The notes under the pieces are model-generated. The model was not told the origin of the DNA. It did no database searches and saw only the letters and a program-made list of their open reading frames with translations. The position numbers and the translations under genes are program-made. From positions 1-64,000 of the forward strand of contig JAFZQE010000082.1 in assembly GCA_017552325.1 (NCBI GenBank): a stretch of DNA of 64,000 nt, read 5' to 3'. Shown one piece after another: positions 8,419-16,531 of this stretch (its first letter is position 1; every line of letters starts with the position of its first letter). This DNA comes from Oscillospiraceae bacterium (GTDB lineage: Bacteria > Bacillota > Clostridia > Oscillospirales > Oscillospiraceae).

Positions 8419-9666
8419 ATGTTGAACCTTTTGAAAAATGCTCTGATCGGCCTCGGCCGTGCGCTGCACCGGCTCTTCAGCCTGAAGATCTCGCTGCGCG
8501 CCGTGGCGATCCTGCTGATCATCGGCATCGGCACCGCCTGGATGCTCACCTCGTCCAACATGAAGCGGGACGTGGGCGGCGACCTGGACTACGCGGAGGC
8601 CGTGCGCTACATCGAGATCAAGGATCTGATCGAGGAATACTACATCAACGACGTCAGCCGCGATCAGCTCGGCGAATCCGCCGCAGCGGCCATGGTCAAC
8701 AGCCTCGGCGACCGCTGGAGCACCTACATGACGGCCGACGAGTACAAGACCTTCCAGCTCTCGTCCACCAACGAGGTGGCCGGCGCCGGGATCTCCACGA
8801 TCAAGCAGGGCAGCACCGGCTTCCAGGTCACGATGGTCAACATCGACTCTCCCGCGGCGAGAGGCGGCCTGAACGCAGGCATGCTGATCACCGCCATCGA
8901 CGGGATCGACGTGAAGAACATGGACGCGGACGAATTCCGCACGATGATCCGCTCCCGCCTGAACACGAGCTTCGAGGTCACGGTCTCCGGCCAGAGCGAT
9001 CCGCTGGTTGTCGACTGCAAGCGCACCTACGTCAATCCGGTCTCCTACAAGATCGAGCGCACCGGCGCGGGGAATATCCGCGTCGAGAGCTTCGAGGCCG
9101 GCAGCGGCGAGGCGATTGTCAAGGCCTTCAAGGATCTGCTCGACCAGCATGTCGACAAGTTTGTCATCGATCTGCGCGACAATCCCGGCGGTCTGCTGGA
9201 TGAGCTGCAGACGGCGCTGGATTACCTGCTGCCGCAGGGCGAGCTTTTCGTCCTGCGCGACAAGGCGGGCAACGAGGAGATCTTCACCTCGGACAACCTC
9301 TCGCTGAAGACGGATATCTGCATCCTTGTCAACGGACAGACCTACGGCGAGGCGGAGATCTTTGCCGCCGTCATGCAGGAGCTGAACGCGGCAACCGTCA
9401 TCGGCGAGCGCACGGCCGGCAGAACGAGGCTGCAGTCGACCATCGAGATCTCCGACGGCAGCGCGATCCGCCTGTCGACCCGCAGCTTCCTGACGCCCGC
9501 CCGCGTTGACATCTCGCAGAACCTCGGCGTCGTGCCGGACATCATCGTCTACAACGTCGTCTCCGAGCTGGATGAGATCAACGAGGGCAACGGCATGGCA
9601 GTCTACGCCTCCGACCCGCAGCTTCGCACCGCGCTGGAGCGTCTGAGCACCGGATTTTCAAGTTGA
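8419..9666 (+). CDS. S41 (CtpA/CtpB-like) peptidase homologue with degenerate active site, 415 aa
   Basis: The fold is that of a C-terminal processing protease: one N-terminal membrane anchor (~residues 28-44), a PDZ domain (~125-205, SPAARGGLNAGMLITAIDGIDV) and an S41 domain (FVIDLRDNPGGLLDELQ). However, where the family has the nucleophilic Ser in (G)TASAxE, this protein reads QTYGEAE, with Gly310 at the Ser position. Where the family has the catalytic Lys in TFGKGxxQ, it reads TAGRTRLQ, with Arg335; Gln339 is kept. The 25-residue and 4-residue spacings are those of active CtpB. It is therefore predicted to bind but not cleave. In Bacilli a ctpB gene also follows ftsEX, which supports a cell-envelope role. 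Confidence 0.88.
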   Translation: MLNLLKNALIGLGRALHRLFSLKISLRAVAILLIIGIGTAWMLTSSNMKRDVGGDLDYAEAVRYIEIKDLIEEYYINDVSRDQLGESAAAAMVNSLGDRWSTYMTADEYKTFQLSSTNEVAGAGISTIKQGSTGFQVTMVNIDSPAARGGLNAGMLITAIDGIDVKNMDADEFRTMIRSRLNTSFEVTVSGQSDPLVVDCKRTYVNPVSYKIERTGAGNIRVESFEAGSGEAIVKAFKDLLDQHVDKFVIDLRDNPGGLLDELQTALDYLLPQGELFVLRDKAGNEEIFTSDNLSLKTDICILVNGQTYGEAEIFAAVMQELNAATVIGERTAGRTRLQSTIEISDGSAIRLSTRSFLTPARVDISQNLGVVPDIIVYNVVSELDEINEGNGMAVYASDPQLRTALERLSTGFSS

Positions 9667-9691
9667 CAGGAAGCCCCGCAGGGGCTATAAT
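9663..9691 (+). promoter_or_regulatory. Perfect consensus sigma-A promoter of greA-lysS with a palindrome in its spacer
   Basis: TTGACA (9663-9668), 17 bp, TATAAT (9686-9691). The -35 overlaps the stop codon of the S41 gene. The spacer contains the inverted repeat agcccc (9672-9677) / ggggct (9681-9686) around gca, a possible operator. Confidence 0.88.
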
Positions 9692-9731
9692 GAGCTGCTT
9701 TTAAAATCGCCCATCAAAGGAGAAGATCACC

Positions 9732-10220
9732 ATGGCAAATATGAGCAGATACCGCATGAGTCAGGAGCGTCTGGAGGAGCTCAAGCAGGAGCTCCAGTAT
9801 CTCGAGACCGTCCGTGAGAAGGAAGTGGCCGAGCAGATCAAGGAAGCCCGCAGCTTCGGCGACCTGAGCGAGAACAGCGAATACGACGAGGCGAAGACCG
9901 AGCAGGGCAAGCTCTACTCCAAGATCGCCGAGATGAAGGACCTGATCGAGAACGCCGAGATCGTCGACAACATCGAGATCGATGCGCCGAAGGACGTGGT
10001 TACGCTGGGCAGCATCGTGCGCGTGCGCGATCTGGAGGACGGCTTTGAGGAGACCTACGAGATCGTCGGCTCCCAGGAGGCCAATCCCCGCCAGCACCGC
10101 ATTTCCGACGACTCTCCCGTCGGCCGCGGCCTGCACGGGCACAAGGCCGGCGACGTCGTGACGATCCTCGCCCCTGCGGGCGAGCTGAAGTTCCAGATCC
10201 TGTCTCTGGAAAACCGTTAA
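9732..10220 (+). CDS. greA: Transcription elongation factor GreA
   Basis: GreA enters the secondary channel of stalled RNA polymerase and stimulates cleavage of backtracked RNA. The N-terminal coiled coil (~residues 8-80) contains the family signature LSENSEYDEAK with the acidic tip, and the C-terminal FKBP-like domain includes DDSPVGRGLHGHKAGDVV. The length of 162 aa is standard. A Shine-Dalgarno (aaaggagaa) precedes the start. It has its own very strong promoter and lies 20 bp upstream of lysS, a common pairing in Firmicutes. Confidence 0.96.
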   Translation: MANMSRYRMSQERLEELKQELQYLETVREKEVAEQIKEARSFGDLSENSEYDEAKTEQGKLYSKIAEMKDLIENAEIVDNIEIDAPKDVVTLGSIVRVRDLEDGFEETYEIVGSQEANPRQHRISDDSPVGRGLHGHKAGDVVTILAPAGELKFQILSLENR

Positions 10221-10240
10221 GCGGTCGTCAGAGGTTCGCT

Positions 10241-11899
10241 ATGAGTGAAGAAAACATGCGTCAGCCTGAGGCTGCGCAGGACCTGTCCGAGATCCTGCAG
10301 ATCCGCCGCGACAAGCTCGCCGCGCTGCAGGAGGCGGGGAAGGACCCCTTCGCCGTCACACGCTTTGAGGTCAGCCATCACAGCACGGATGTCTGCGCCA
10401 ACTTCGATGAACTGGAAAACAGGGACGTCAGCGTAGCCGGCCGCATGATGGTCAAGCGCGTCATGGGCAAGGCCTCCTTCTGCAAGATCCAGGACCGCGA
10501 GGGCCTGCTGCAGTGCTACGTCGCGCGCGATTCCGTCGGCGAAGAGGCCTACGCCGCCTTCAAGAAGATGGACATCGGCGACATCCTCGGCCTCGAGGGC
10601 TACGTCTTCAAGACGAAGACCGGCGAGGTCACGGTGCACGCCCGCAAGCTCACGCTGCTGTCCAAGTCGCTCAAGCCGCTGCCCGAGAAGTACCACGGTC
10701 TGACCGACACGGATCTGCGCTACCGTCAGCGCTATCTGGACCTGATCGTCAACCCCGAGGTGCGCAGCACCTTCATCAGGCGCTCGCAGATCATCAGCGA
10801 GATCCGCCGCTTCCTCGACGCGCGCGGCTTCATCGAGGTCGAGACCCCGATGCTGGTCACGAACGCCGGCGGCGCCGCGGCCCGCCCCTTCGAGACCCAT
10901 TATAACGCTCTCGACATGGACGTGCGCCTGCGCATTTCGCTGGAGCTCTACCTGAAGCGTCTGATCGTCGGCGGTCTGGAAAAGGTCTATGAGATCGGCC
11001 GCGTCTTCCGCAACGAGGGCATCGACACCCGCCACAACCCGGAATTCACGCTGATGGAGCTCTATCAGGCCTATACCGACTACCACGGCATGATGGATCT
11101 GACCGAGGACATGTTCCGCCATGTGGCGAAGACCGTGCTCGGCAGCCCCGTGATCGTCTACAACGGCGTCGAGATGGATCTCGGCAAACCCTTCACGCGC
11201 CTGACGATGCGCGATGCGGTGAAGCAGTACGCGGGCGTCGATTTCGACGAGCTGCACACGCTCGACGAGGCGCGCGCCGCCGCGAAGGCGCACGGCGTGG
11301 CCTTTGAGGAGCGCCACAAGAAGGGCGACATTCTCAACCTCTTCTTCGAGGCCTTCGTCGAGGAGCATCTGATCCAGCCGACCTTCATCATGGACCACCC
11401 GGTGGAGATCTCGCCGCTCACGAAGCGCAAGCCGGACGAGCCGGATTACGTCGAGCGCTTCGAGCTGTTCATGAACGGCTGGGAGATGTGCAACGCCTAC
11501 AGCGAGCTCAACGACCCGATCGACCAGCGGGCGCGCTTCGCCGCACAGGACGCGCTGGCCGCCGCGGGCGACGCCGAGGCCAACCACACCGACGAGGATT
11601 TCCTCAACGCGCTGGAGATCGGCATGCCACCCACGGGCGGCATCGGCTACGGCATCGACCGTCTGATCATGCTGCTGACCGATTCCTCCTCCATCCGCGA
11701 CGTGCTCCTGTTCCCGACGATGAAGCCGGTGGACGCTCCCAGGACCGAGAACAAGTCCGAAACCGGGATGGGAGCTGCCTCCGCCGGGTCTGCGGACGCG
11801 CCTGATTTTTCGATCTGTGCCTGCCCGACCTGCCCGAATGAAGCCTGGTGCGCCGCACAGAACAGCGACCCCGTTCCCCGCGATGAAGCAGGAAAATAA
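10241..11899 (+). CDS. lysS: Lysine--tRNA ligase (class II) with a Cys-rich C-terminal extension
   Basis: The enzyme charges tRNA-Lys with lysine. An OB-fold anticodon-binding domain occupies residues ~60-150, and the class II core follows with motif 1 (FIEVETPML), motif 2 (RVFRNEGIDTRHNPEFT) and motif 3 (GIGYGIDRLIML). The usual C-terminus (FPTMKP) falls at about residue 498; a further ~54 residues follow and include the cysteine pattern CACPTCPNEAWC, which could bind a metal. That tail is not part of standard bacterial LysRS. It is co-transcribed with greA and ends at a strong terminator. Confidence 0.95.
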   Translation: MSEENMRQPEAAQDLSEILQIRRDKLAALQEAGKDPFAVTRFEVSHHSTDVCANFDELENRDVSVAGRMMVKRVMGKASFCKIQDREGLLQCYVARDSVGEEAYAAFKKMDIGDILGLEGYVFKTKTGEVTVHARKLTLLSKSLKPLPEKYHGLTDTDLRYRQRYLDLIVNPEVRSTFIRRSQIISEIRRFLDARGFIEVETPMLVTNAGGAAARPFETHYNALDMDVRLRISLELYLKRLIVGGLEKVYEIGRVFRNEGIDTRHNPEFTLMELYQAYTDYHGMMDLTEDMFRHVAKTVLGSPVIVYNGVEMDLGKPFTRLTMRDAVKQYAGVDFDELHTLDEARAAAKAHGVAFEERHKKGDILNLFFEAFVEEHLIQPTFIMDHPVEISPLTKRKPDEPDYVERFELFMNGWEMCNAYSELNDPIDQRARFAAQDALAAAGDAEANHTDEDFLNALEIGMPPTGGIGYGIDRLIMLLTDSSSIRDVLLFPTMKPVDAPRTENKSETGMGAASAGSADAPDFSICACPTCPNEAWCAAQNSDPVPRDEAGK

Positions 11900-11914
11900 C
11901 TGATCGCTCATTCC

Positions 11915-11952
11915 ATGCCGCCCCGCTCGAAAGAGCGGGGCGGCATTCTTTT
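11915..11952 (+). terminator. Rho-independent terminator of greA-lysS
   Basis: A 14-bp GC-rich stem (11915-11928 with its complement from about 11932 to 11945) is followed by a short T-rich run (ttctttt). Confidence 0.88.
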
Positions 11953-11978
11953 CGTTCGCGCAGGAAAACCTGCAAAAT

Positions 11979-12045
11979 TTCGGTAAATTGTCACGGAAAA
12001 GTGTCGCCTCTGTCAATTTACCGAACAAAAGAGGCGCGTTTTTCC
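11979..12045 (+). other. Two overlapping, mutually exclusive inverted repeats
   Basis: Repeat A: ttcggtaaattg (11979-11990) with caatttaccgaa (12014-12025), 12 bp perfect. Repeat B: cgcctct (12005-12011) with agaggcg (12030-12036), followed by a T run. Each loop contains one arm of the other, so they could be alternative structures or a pseudoknot. No gene lies in 11900-12215; this and the promoter below are what I see there. Confidence 0.55.
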
Positions 12046-12078
12046 TCAAAAAACTTCCCGGAGAATCGCCCGGAGCTC

Positions 12079-12107
12079 TTGCTATTTGAATGCAGATGAT
12101 ATATTAT
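12079..12107 (+). promoter_or_regulatory. Candidate promoter of the kor operon
   Basis: TTGCTA (12079-12084), 17 bp, TATTAT (12102-12107), about 109 bp upstream of the ferredoxin start. The leader between is GC-rich and carries no recognised riboswitch. Confidence 0.62.
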
Positions 12108-12215
12108 TACAAAGGCGTGCTGCGCGCGGGTGAGACGTTCCCGCGCGGCCGCACGAACTGACTTTTCATCCCAGAGAACCAGAGCTCTATTATTTGTCAT
12201 GAAGGAGAAAAACAC

Positions 12216-12416
12216 ATGGTCGGGAGAAAAATACTCGTGATCGAGGACAAGTGGTGCAAGGGCTGCGGCATCTGCGCCGCCTTCTGCCCCAAGCAGGTCC
12301 TGGAGATAAAAAAGGAAAAGGTACGCCTGAAGGACCCCGAGGGCTGCATCCGCTGCGGCCAGTGCGAGCTGCGCTGCCCGGACTACGCCATCTATCTGGT
12401 CAACGTCGAAGAGTAA
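12216..12416 (+). CDS. korD: Ferredoxin-like delta subunit of 2-oxoacid:acceptor oxidoreductase (2 x [4Fe-4S])
   Basis: A 66-aa electron-transfer subunit. Two classical cluster motifs are visible: CKGCGICAAFCP (residues ~16-27) and CIRCGQCELRCP (~47-58). It is the first gene of the operon, 13 bp before the alpha subunit, as in korDABC-type arrangements. It should pass electrons released by oxidative decarboxylation from the beta-subunit cluster to free ferredoxin. The start has a good aaggag Shine-Dalgarno. Confidence 0.92.
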   Translation: MVGRKILVIEDKWCKGCGICAAFCPKQVLEIKKEKVRLKDPEGCIRCGQCELRCPDYAIYLVNVEE

Positions 12417-12429
12417 GGAGGAAGCGAAC

Positions 12430-13581
12430 ATGTCGAAAGCTGTTCTGATGCAGGGCAACGAGGCCGCCGTCGAGGGCGCCATCGCCGCCGGTATGCGCTT
12501 CTTTGCCGGATATCCCATTACCCCCTCCACCGAGATCGCGGAGCAGAGCGCGCTCCGCCTGCCGCAGATGGGCGGCAAGTTCATCCAGATGGAGGACGAG
12601 ATCTCCTCCATCGCCGCCGTGCTCGGCGCCTCCGTCGCCGGCATGAAGGCCATGACGGCCACCTCCGGCCCGGGCTTCTCGCTGATGCAGGAAAACATCG
12701 GCTACGGCGTGATGGCCGAGATCCCCTGCGTGATCATCGACGTACAGCGCTGCGGCCCCTCGACCGGCCTCGCCACCAGCCCCTCCCAGGGCGACTACAT
12801 GCAGGCCAAATGGGGCACGCACGGCGACCATCCCGTCATCGCCCTGTCTCCCTCCTCTGTGCTGGAGACCTATACGCTCATCATCCGCGCCTTCAATCTC
12901 TCGGAGAAATACCGCACGCCGGTCATCTTCCTGATGGACGAGATCGTCGGCCACATGCGCGAGGGCGTGGAGCTGCCCAACCCCAACGATCTGATCATCA
13001 ACCGCCGCAAGATGAGCTTCCACGACGGCGCGAACAAGGAATGCTACTATGTCCCGGAGGGGAAGTACGTCCCGGCGATGAAGCCTTTCGGCCAGGGCGA
13101 GCGCTACAACATCACAGGCCTTGCGCACGATGTCTCCGGCTTCCCGGTCAACTCCAACGAGATCGCCGACAAGCTGGTCACCCGTCTGCTCGACAAGGTC
13201 GAGAAGAACGTGGACAACATCGTGCGCGTTGAGGAATACCTGATGGACGACGCCGAAACGGCCATCGTCTGCTTCGGCGGCACGGCCCGCGCGGCGATGG
13301 ACGCCGTGAACGCGGCCCGCGCGCAGGGCAGAAAGGTCGGCCTCTTCCGCCCGATCACGGTATGGCCTTTCCCGGAGAAGAAACTGCTTGCGCGGCTCCC
13401 GCAGCTGAAGAACATCCTGATGGTCGAGCACAACCACGGCCAGATGCTGCTGGAGGTCCAGCGCGTCACCCGCTGCGAGAAGCCCGTGCATTTCCTCGGC
13501 CGCGTCGACGGCACCGTGATCTCTCCCGACGATATCCTGGCAAAGCTCAACGAAATGGAGGATACGAATCATGCCGAGTGA
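12430..13581 (+). CDS. korA: 2-oxoacid:acceptor oxidoreductase alpha subunit (2-oxoglutarate type)
   Basis: The alpha subunit of a CoA-dependent 2-oxoacid:ferredoxin oxidoreductase, which converts a 2-oxoacid plus CoA to acyl-CoA, CO2 and reduced ferredoxin. Family features are the N-terminal GNEAAVEGAIAAG and YPITPSTE, the EDEISS segment with ATSGPGFSLM, and the C-terminal domain around FGGTARAAMDAV and VEHNHGQML. The 383-aa length fits KorA/VorB. 2-Oxoglutarate is the preferred substrate guess because a succinyl-CoA-type CoA-transferase ends the operon; branched-chain 2-oxoacids are the alternative. It overlaps korB by 11 bp. Confidence 0.92.
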   Translation: MSKAVLMQGNEAAVEGAIAAGMRFFAGYPITPSTEIAEQSALRLPQMGGKFIQMEDEISSIAAVLGASVAGMKAMTATSGPGFSLMQENIGYGVMAEIPCVIIDVQRCGPSTGLATSPSQGDYMQAKWGTHGDHPVIALSPSSVLETYTLIIRAFNLSEKYRTPVIFLMDEIVGHMREGVELPNPNDLIINRRKMSFHDGANKECYYVPEGKYVPAMKPFGQGERYNITGLAHDVSGFPVNSNEIADKLVTRLLDKVEKNVDNIVRVEEYLMDDAETAIVCFGGTARAAMDAVNAARAQGRKVGLFRPITVWPFPEKKLLARLPQLKNILMVEHNHGQMLLEVQRVTRCEKPVHFLGRVDGTVISPDDILAKLNEMEDTNHAE

Positions 13582-14416
13582 TCTGATCCATCAGTACATG
13601 CGCATCGACCACCTTCCCCAGATCTGGTGCCCCGGCTGCGGCAACGGCGTCATCATGCGCGACGTCGCCGTGGCGATCGACGAACTGATCCAGGATGAGG
13701 AAAACGACTTCGACCGCGACGATTTCGTCATCGTCTCCGGCATCGGCTGCTCCTCCCGCGCGGCCGGATATCTCGACTTCAACTCCATCCACACGACGCA
13801 CGGCCGCGCCATCGCCTTTGCCACCGGCATCAAGATGGCCAATCCCAAGCTGAACGTCATCGTCCTTACCGGCGACGGCGACTGCTCCGCCATCGGCGGC
13901 AACCATCTGATCCACGCGGCGCGCCGCAACCTGGGTCTGACGGTCATCTGTTTCAACAACGACATCTACGGCATGACCGGCGGCCAGTATTCGCCGACCA
14001 CGCCCAACGGCGACAAGGCGACCACCGCGCCCTACGGCAACGTGGACCGTCCCTTCGACATCGCCAACCTCGCCACCGGCGCCGGCGCCTCTTTCTCTGC
14101 CCGCGGCGACGTGTTCCATGCCCGCGAGACCACGGAGATCATCAAAAAGGCCATTCTCCACAAGGGCTTTTCGCTGGTCGACGTCTACTCCGTCTGTCCG
14201 ACCTATTACGGCCGCAAGAACAAGAAGGGCGACGCGGTCGAGATGCTCAAGTGGCAGCGCGACAACCTGATCCCGACGGCCCGCTATTACAGTATGAGCG
14301 AGGAGCTCCGTGCAGGCAAGAAGCTGATCGGCATCCTGTCCTACAACGATTATCCCGAATATACGGAAGAATACGCGAAGGTCATTGCCGCCGCATCCAA
14401 CAAGGCGAAGAAGTAA
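13571..14416 (+). CDS. korB: 2-oxoacid:acceptor oxidoreductase beta subunit (thiamine diphosphate binding)
   Basis: The beta subunit binds thiamine diphosphate and a [4Fe-4S] cluster. The N-terminal WCPGCGNG provides cluster cysteines, the TPP motif begins at GDGDCSAIGGNH (~residues 98-109) and continues to NNDIYGMTGGQYSPTTP, the signature of this subunit family. The length is 281 aa. The start overlaps the end of korA, and korC follows after 15 bp. Together with korD, A and C it forms a complete four-subunit enzyme. Confidence 0.94.
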   Translation: MPSDLIHQYMRIDHLPQIWCPGCGNGVIMRDVAVAIDELIQDEENDFDRDDFVIVSGIGCSSRAAGYLDFNSIHTTHGRAIAFATGIKMANPKLNVIVLTGDGDCSAIGGNHLIHAARRNLGLTVICFNNDIYGMTGGQYSPTTPNGDKATTAPYGNVDRPFDIANLATGAGASFSARGDVFHARETTEIIKKAILHKGFSLVDVYSVCPTYYGRKNKKGDAVEMLKWQRDNLIPTARYYSMSEELRAGKKLIGILSYNDYPEYTEEYAKVIAAASNKAKK

Positions 14417-14431
14417 GGGGAGGGACAGAGC

Positions 14432-15001
14432 ATGAGCAAGCGTTATGAAATGCGTTTTGCCGGTTCCGGCGGCCAGGGCGTCATCCTGGCCAGCGTCATC
14501 ATCGCCGAGGCGGCCGTCATCGCCGGGCTGAACACCGTCCAGTCCCAGGCCTACGGACCCGAAGCGCGCGGCGGCGTCAGCAAGGCCGAGACCGTGCTGA
14601 GCTGCGACAAAATCTGGTATTCCAAGGTCACGCGCCCGAACTTTCTTCTGGCTCTGACCCAGGCCTCGCTGGATACATACACGCGCGAGCTGGCCGAGGG
14701 CGCCGTCGTCATGATGGACGACGGTCTGAACTGCCCCGCGGACCTCGATCCTGCGCGCGTGATCTCCGTCCCGATCCTGCAGACCGCGAAGGAGAAGGTC
14801 GGCAAGGCCTTTACCGCAAACATCGTCGCCGTCGGCGCGATCAACCGCGCGCTGCGGCTCTTCTCCGACAAGGATCTGATGGAGGGCGTCAAGCGCCATA
14901 TCCCCGCCGGAACCGAGGAGATCAACCAGAAGGCCCTGGCCGAGGGCGCGGCGCTGATCAGCGACGCGCAGGCCGAAGCCTTTGCGCAGACGATCGGGTG
15001 A
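14432..15001 (+). CDS. korC: 2-oxoacid:acceptor oxidoreductase gamma subunit
   Basis: The gamma subunit, 189 aa, with the family opening FAGSGGQGVILAS (CoA/nucleotide-binding Gly-rich loop, residues ~8-20) and the phrase SYGPEARGG-like QAYGPEARGGVSKAE. A strong Shine-Dalgarno (gggaggga) precedes the start. It lies 3 bp upstream of the CoA-transferase, so the two are certainly in one transcript. Confidence 0.93.
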   Translation: MSKRYEMRFAGSGGQGVILASVIIAEAAVIAGLNTVQSQAYGPEARGGVSKAETVLSCDKIWYSKVTRPNFLLALTQASLDTYTRELAEGAVVMMDDGLNCPADLDPARVISVPILQTAKEKVGKAFTANIVAVGAINRALRLFSDKDLMEGVKRHIPAGTEEINQKALAEGAALISDAQAEAFAQTIG

Positions 15002-15004
15002 GCC

Positions 15005-16525
15005 ATGAAGTCTGACAATCGCTTTCGCTGCGAAGCGCTACGCCTACGCGTGATGAGCGCGGAGCAGGCCGCGCTGCTGATCGGGGACGGCATGACCGTC
15101 GCCGTCAGCGGCTTCACGCCCTCCGGCTGCCCGAAAACCGTGCCGCTGGCGATCTCCGAACAGGTCCGCCGCGGCGAGCGCAAGCTGCGGCTGACCCTGC
15201 TCAGCGGCGCCTCCACCGGCGACGAGCTGGATTCCGACTGGGCGAGCCTCGGCATCATCGCGCGCCGTCTGCCCTACATGACCAGCAAGGCGCTGCGCAG
15301 CGCCGTCAACGGCGGCGGGATCGCACCGGTCGCCTATACCGACGTGCACCTCGGCGAGGTTGCGCAGAACGCCCGACTCGGCTTCTACGGGAAGATCGAC
15401 GTCGCGCTGATCGAGGCCGCGGCGATCACCGAGGAGGGGAACATCGTCCCGACGACCGCCGTCGGCTGCTCGCAGACCTGGATCGACCTGGCCGATCGCG
15501 TCATCATTGAGCTGAACCTCGCGCAGCCCGCCGCTCTGGAGGGCATGCACGATATCGTCCGCATGCAGGATCCGCCGCGGCGCGAGCCGATCCCGCTGAC
15601 CGGCGTCGGCCAGCGCATCGGCATGCCGTATCTGAGCTGCCCCGCCGAAAAGATCGCCGCCGTCGTCATCGGCGAGGCGGAGGAGCACCCGCGCCCGCTC
15701 GCGCCGGAGGACGAGGTCAGCCGCGCGATCGCGGCGAATATCGTCCGCTTCCTCGAGGGGGAGAAGGCGGCCGGCCGCCTCTCGGCCGACGTGCTGCCGC
15801 TGCAGTCCGGCGTGGGCTCGGTAGCCAACGCCGTGCTCTTCGGGCTGAAAAACTCCGCCTTCGAGCACATGAGCTTCTTCTCCGAGGTCATGCAGGACGG
15901 CATCCTCGACCTGATCGACGCGGGCAAAGCCGATTTCGCCTCGGCGACCTCGCTGTCGCTGTCAAAGGAGGGCATGAACCACCTTCTCGGCGACCTGGAG
16001 AAGTACCGCGACAAGCTGGTGCTGCGCGACTCCGAGATCTCCAACAGCGCGGAGCTTATCCGCCGTCTCGGCGTGATCGCGATGAACACCGCGGTCGAGG
16101 CCGACGTCTACGGCAACGTCAACTCCTCGCAGATGAACGGCACCAGCGTCTATAACGGCACCGGAGGCTCCGGCGACTACGCGCGCAACGCCTCGATCTC
16201 GATCTTCATGACCAACTCCGTCGCGAAGGGCGGCAGGATCTCGAGCATCGTCCCGATGGTCACGCACGTCGACCACTGCGAGCACGACGTGGACGTCATC
16301 GTTACCGAGCAGGGCTACGCCGACCTGCGCGGCCTCAGCCCGAAGGAGCGCGCGGTGAAGATCATCGAAAACTGCGCCCATCCGGATTATCGCCCGCAGC
16401 TCCGGCGCTATTTCGAGGAGGCCTGCGCCGTCACGCACGGCGCGCAGACCCCGCATCTGCTCGACCGCGCCTTTTCCTTTCACCGGAACCTGAAAGAGAC
16501 CGGCACGATGCTGGAAAACGAATAA
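15005..16525 (+). CDS. Acetyl-CoA hydrolase/transferase family protein (probable succinyl-CoA:acetate CoA-transferase)
   Basis: A class I CoA-transferase, 506 aa, that moves CoA between carboxylic acids through a glutamyl-CoA intermediate. The catalytic Glu lies in AVEADVYGNVN (~residue 360), followed by the oxyanion-loop region GTGGSGDYARNAS; the Gly-rich SGVGSVANAV and the C-terminal VTEQGYADLRGLSPKER are also family-typical. Length and motifs match the Cat1/SucC-type succinate CoA-transferases rather than the ~440-aa butyryl-CoA enzymes. Being the last gene of a kor operon, it would take succinyl-CoA made by Kor and give succinate plus acetyl-CoA; the substrate is inferred from that context. 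Confidence 0.88.
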   Translation: MKSDNRFRCEALRLRVMSAEQAALLIGDGMTVAVSGFTPSGCPKTVPLAISEQVRRGERKLRLTLLSGASTGDELDSDWASLGIIARRLPYMTSKALRSAVNGGGIAPVAYTDVHLGEVAQNARLGFYGKIDVALIEAAAITEEGNIVPTTAVGCSQTWIDLADRVIIELNLAQPAALEGMHDIVRMQDPPRREPIPLTGVGQRIGMPYLSCPAEKIAAVVIGEAEEHPRPLAPEDEVSRAIAANIVRFLEGEKAAGRLSADVLPLQSGVGSVANAVLFGLKNSAFEHMSFFSEVMQDGILDLIDAGKADFASATSLSLSKEGMNHLLGDLEKYRDKLVLRDSEISNSAELIRRLGVIAMNTAVEADVYGNVNSSQMNGTSVYNGTGGSGDYARNASISIFMTNSVAKGGRISSIVPMVTHVDHCEHDVDVIVTEQGYADLRGLSPKERAVKIIENCAHPDYRPQLRRYFEEACAVTHGAQTPHLLDRAFSFHRNLKETGTMLENE

Positions 16526-16531
16526 GAACGG

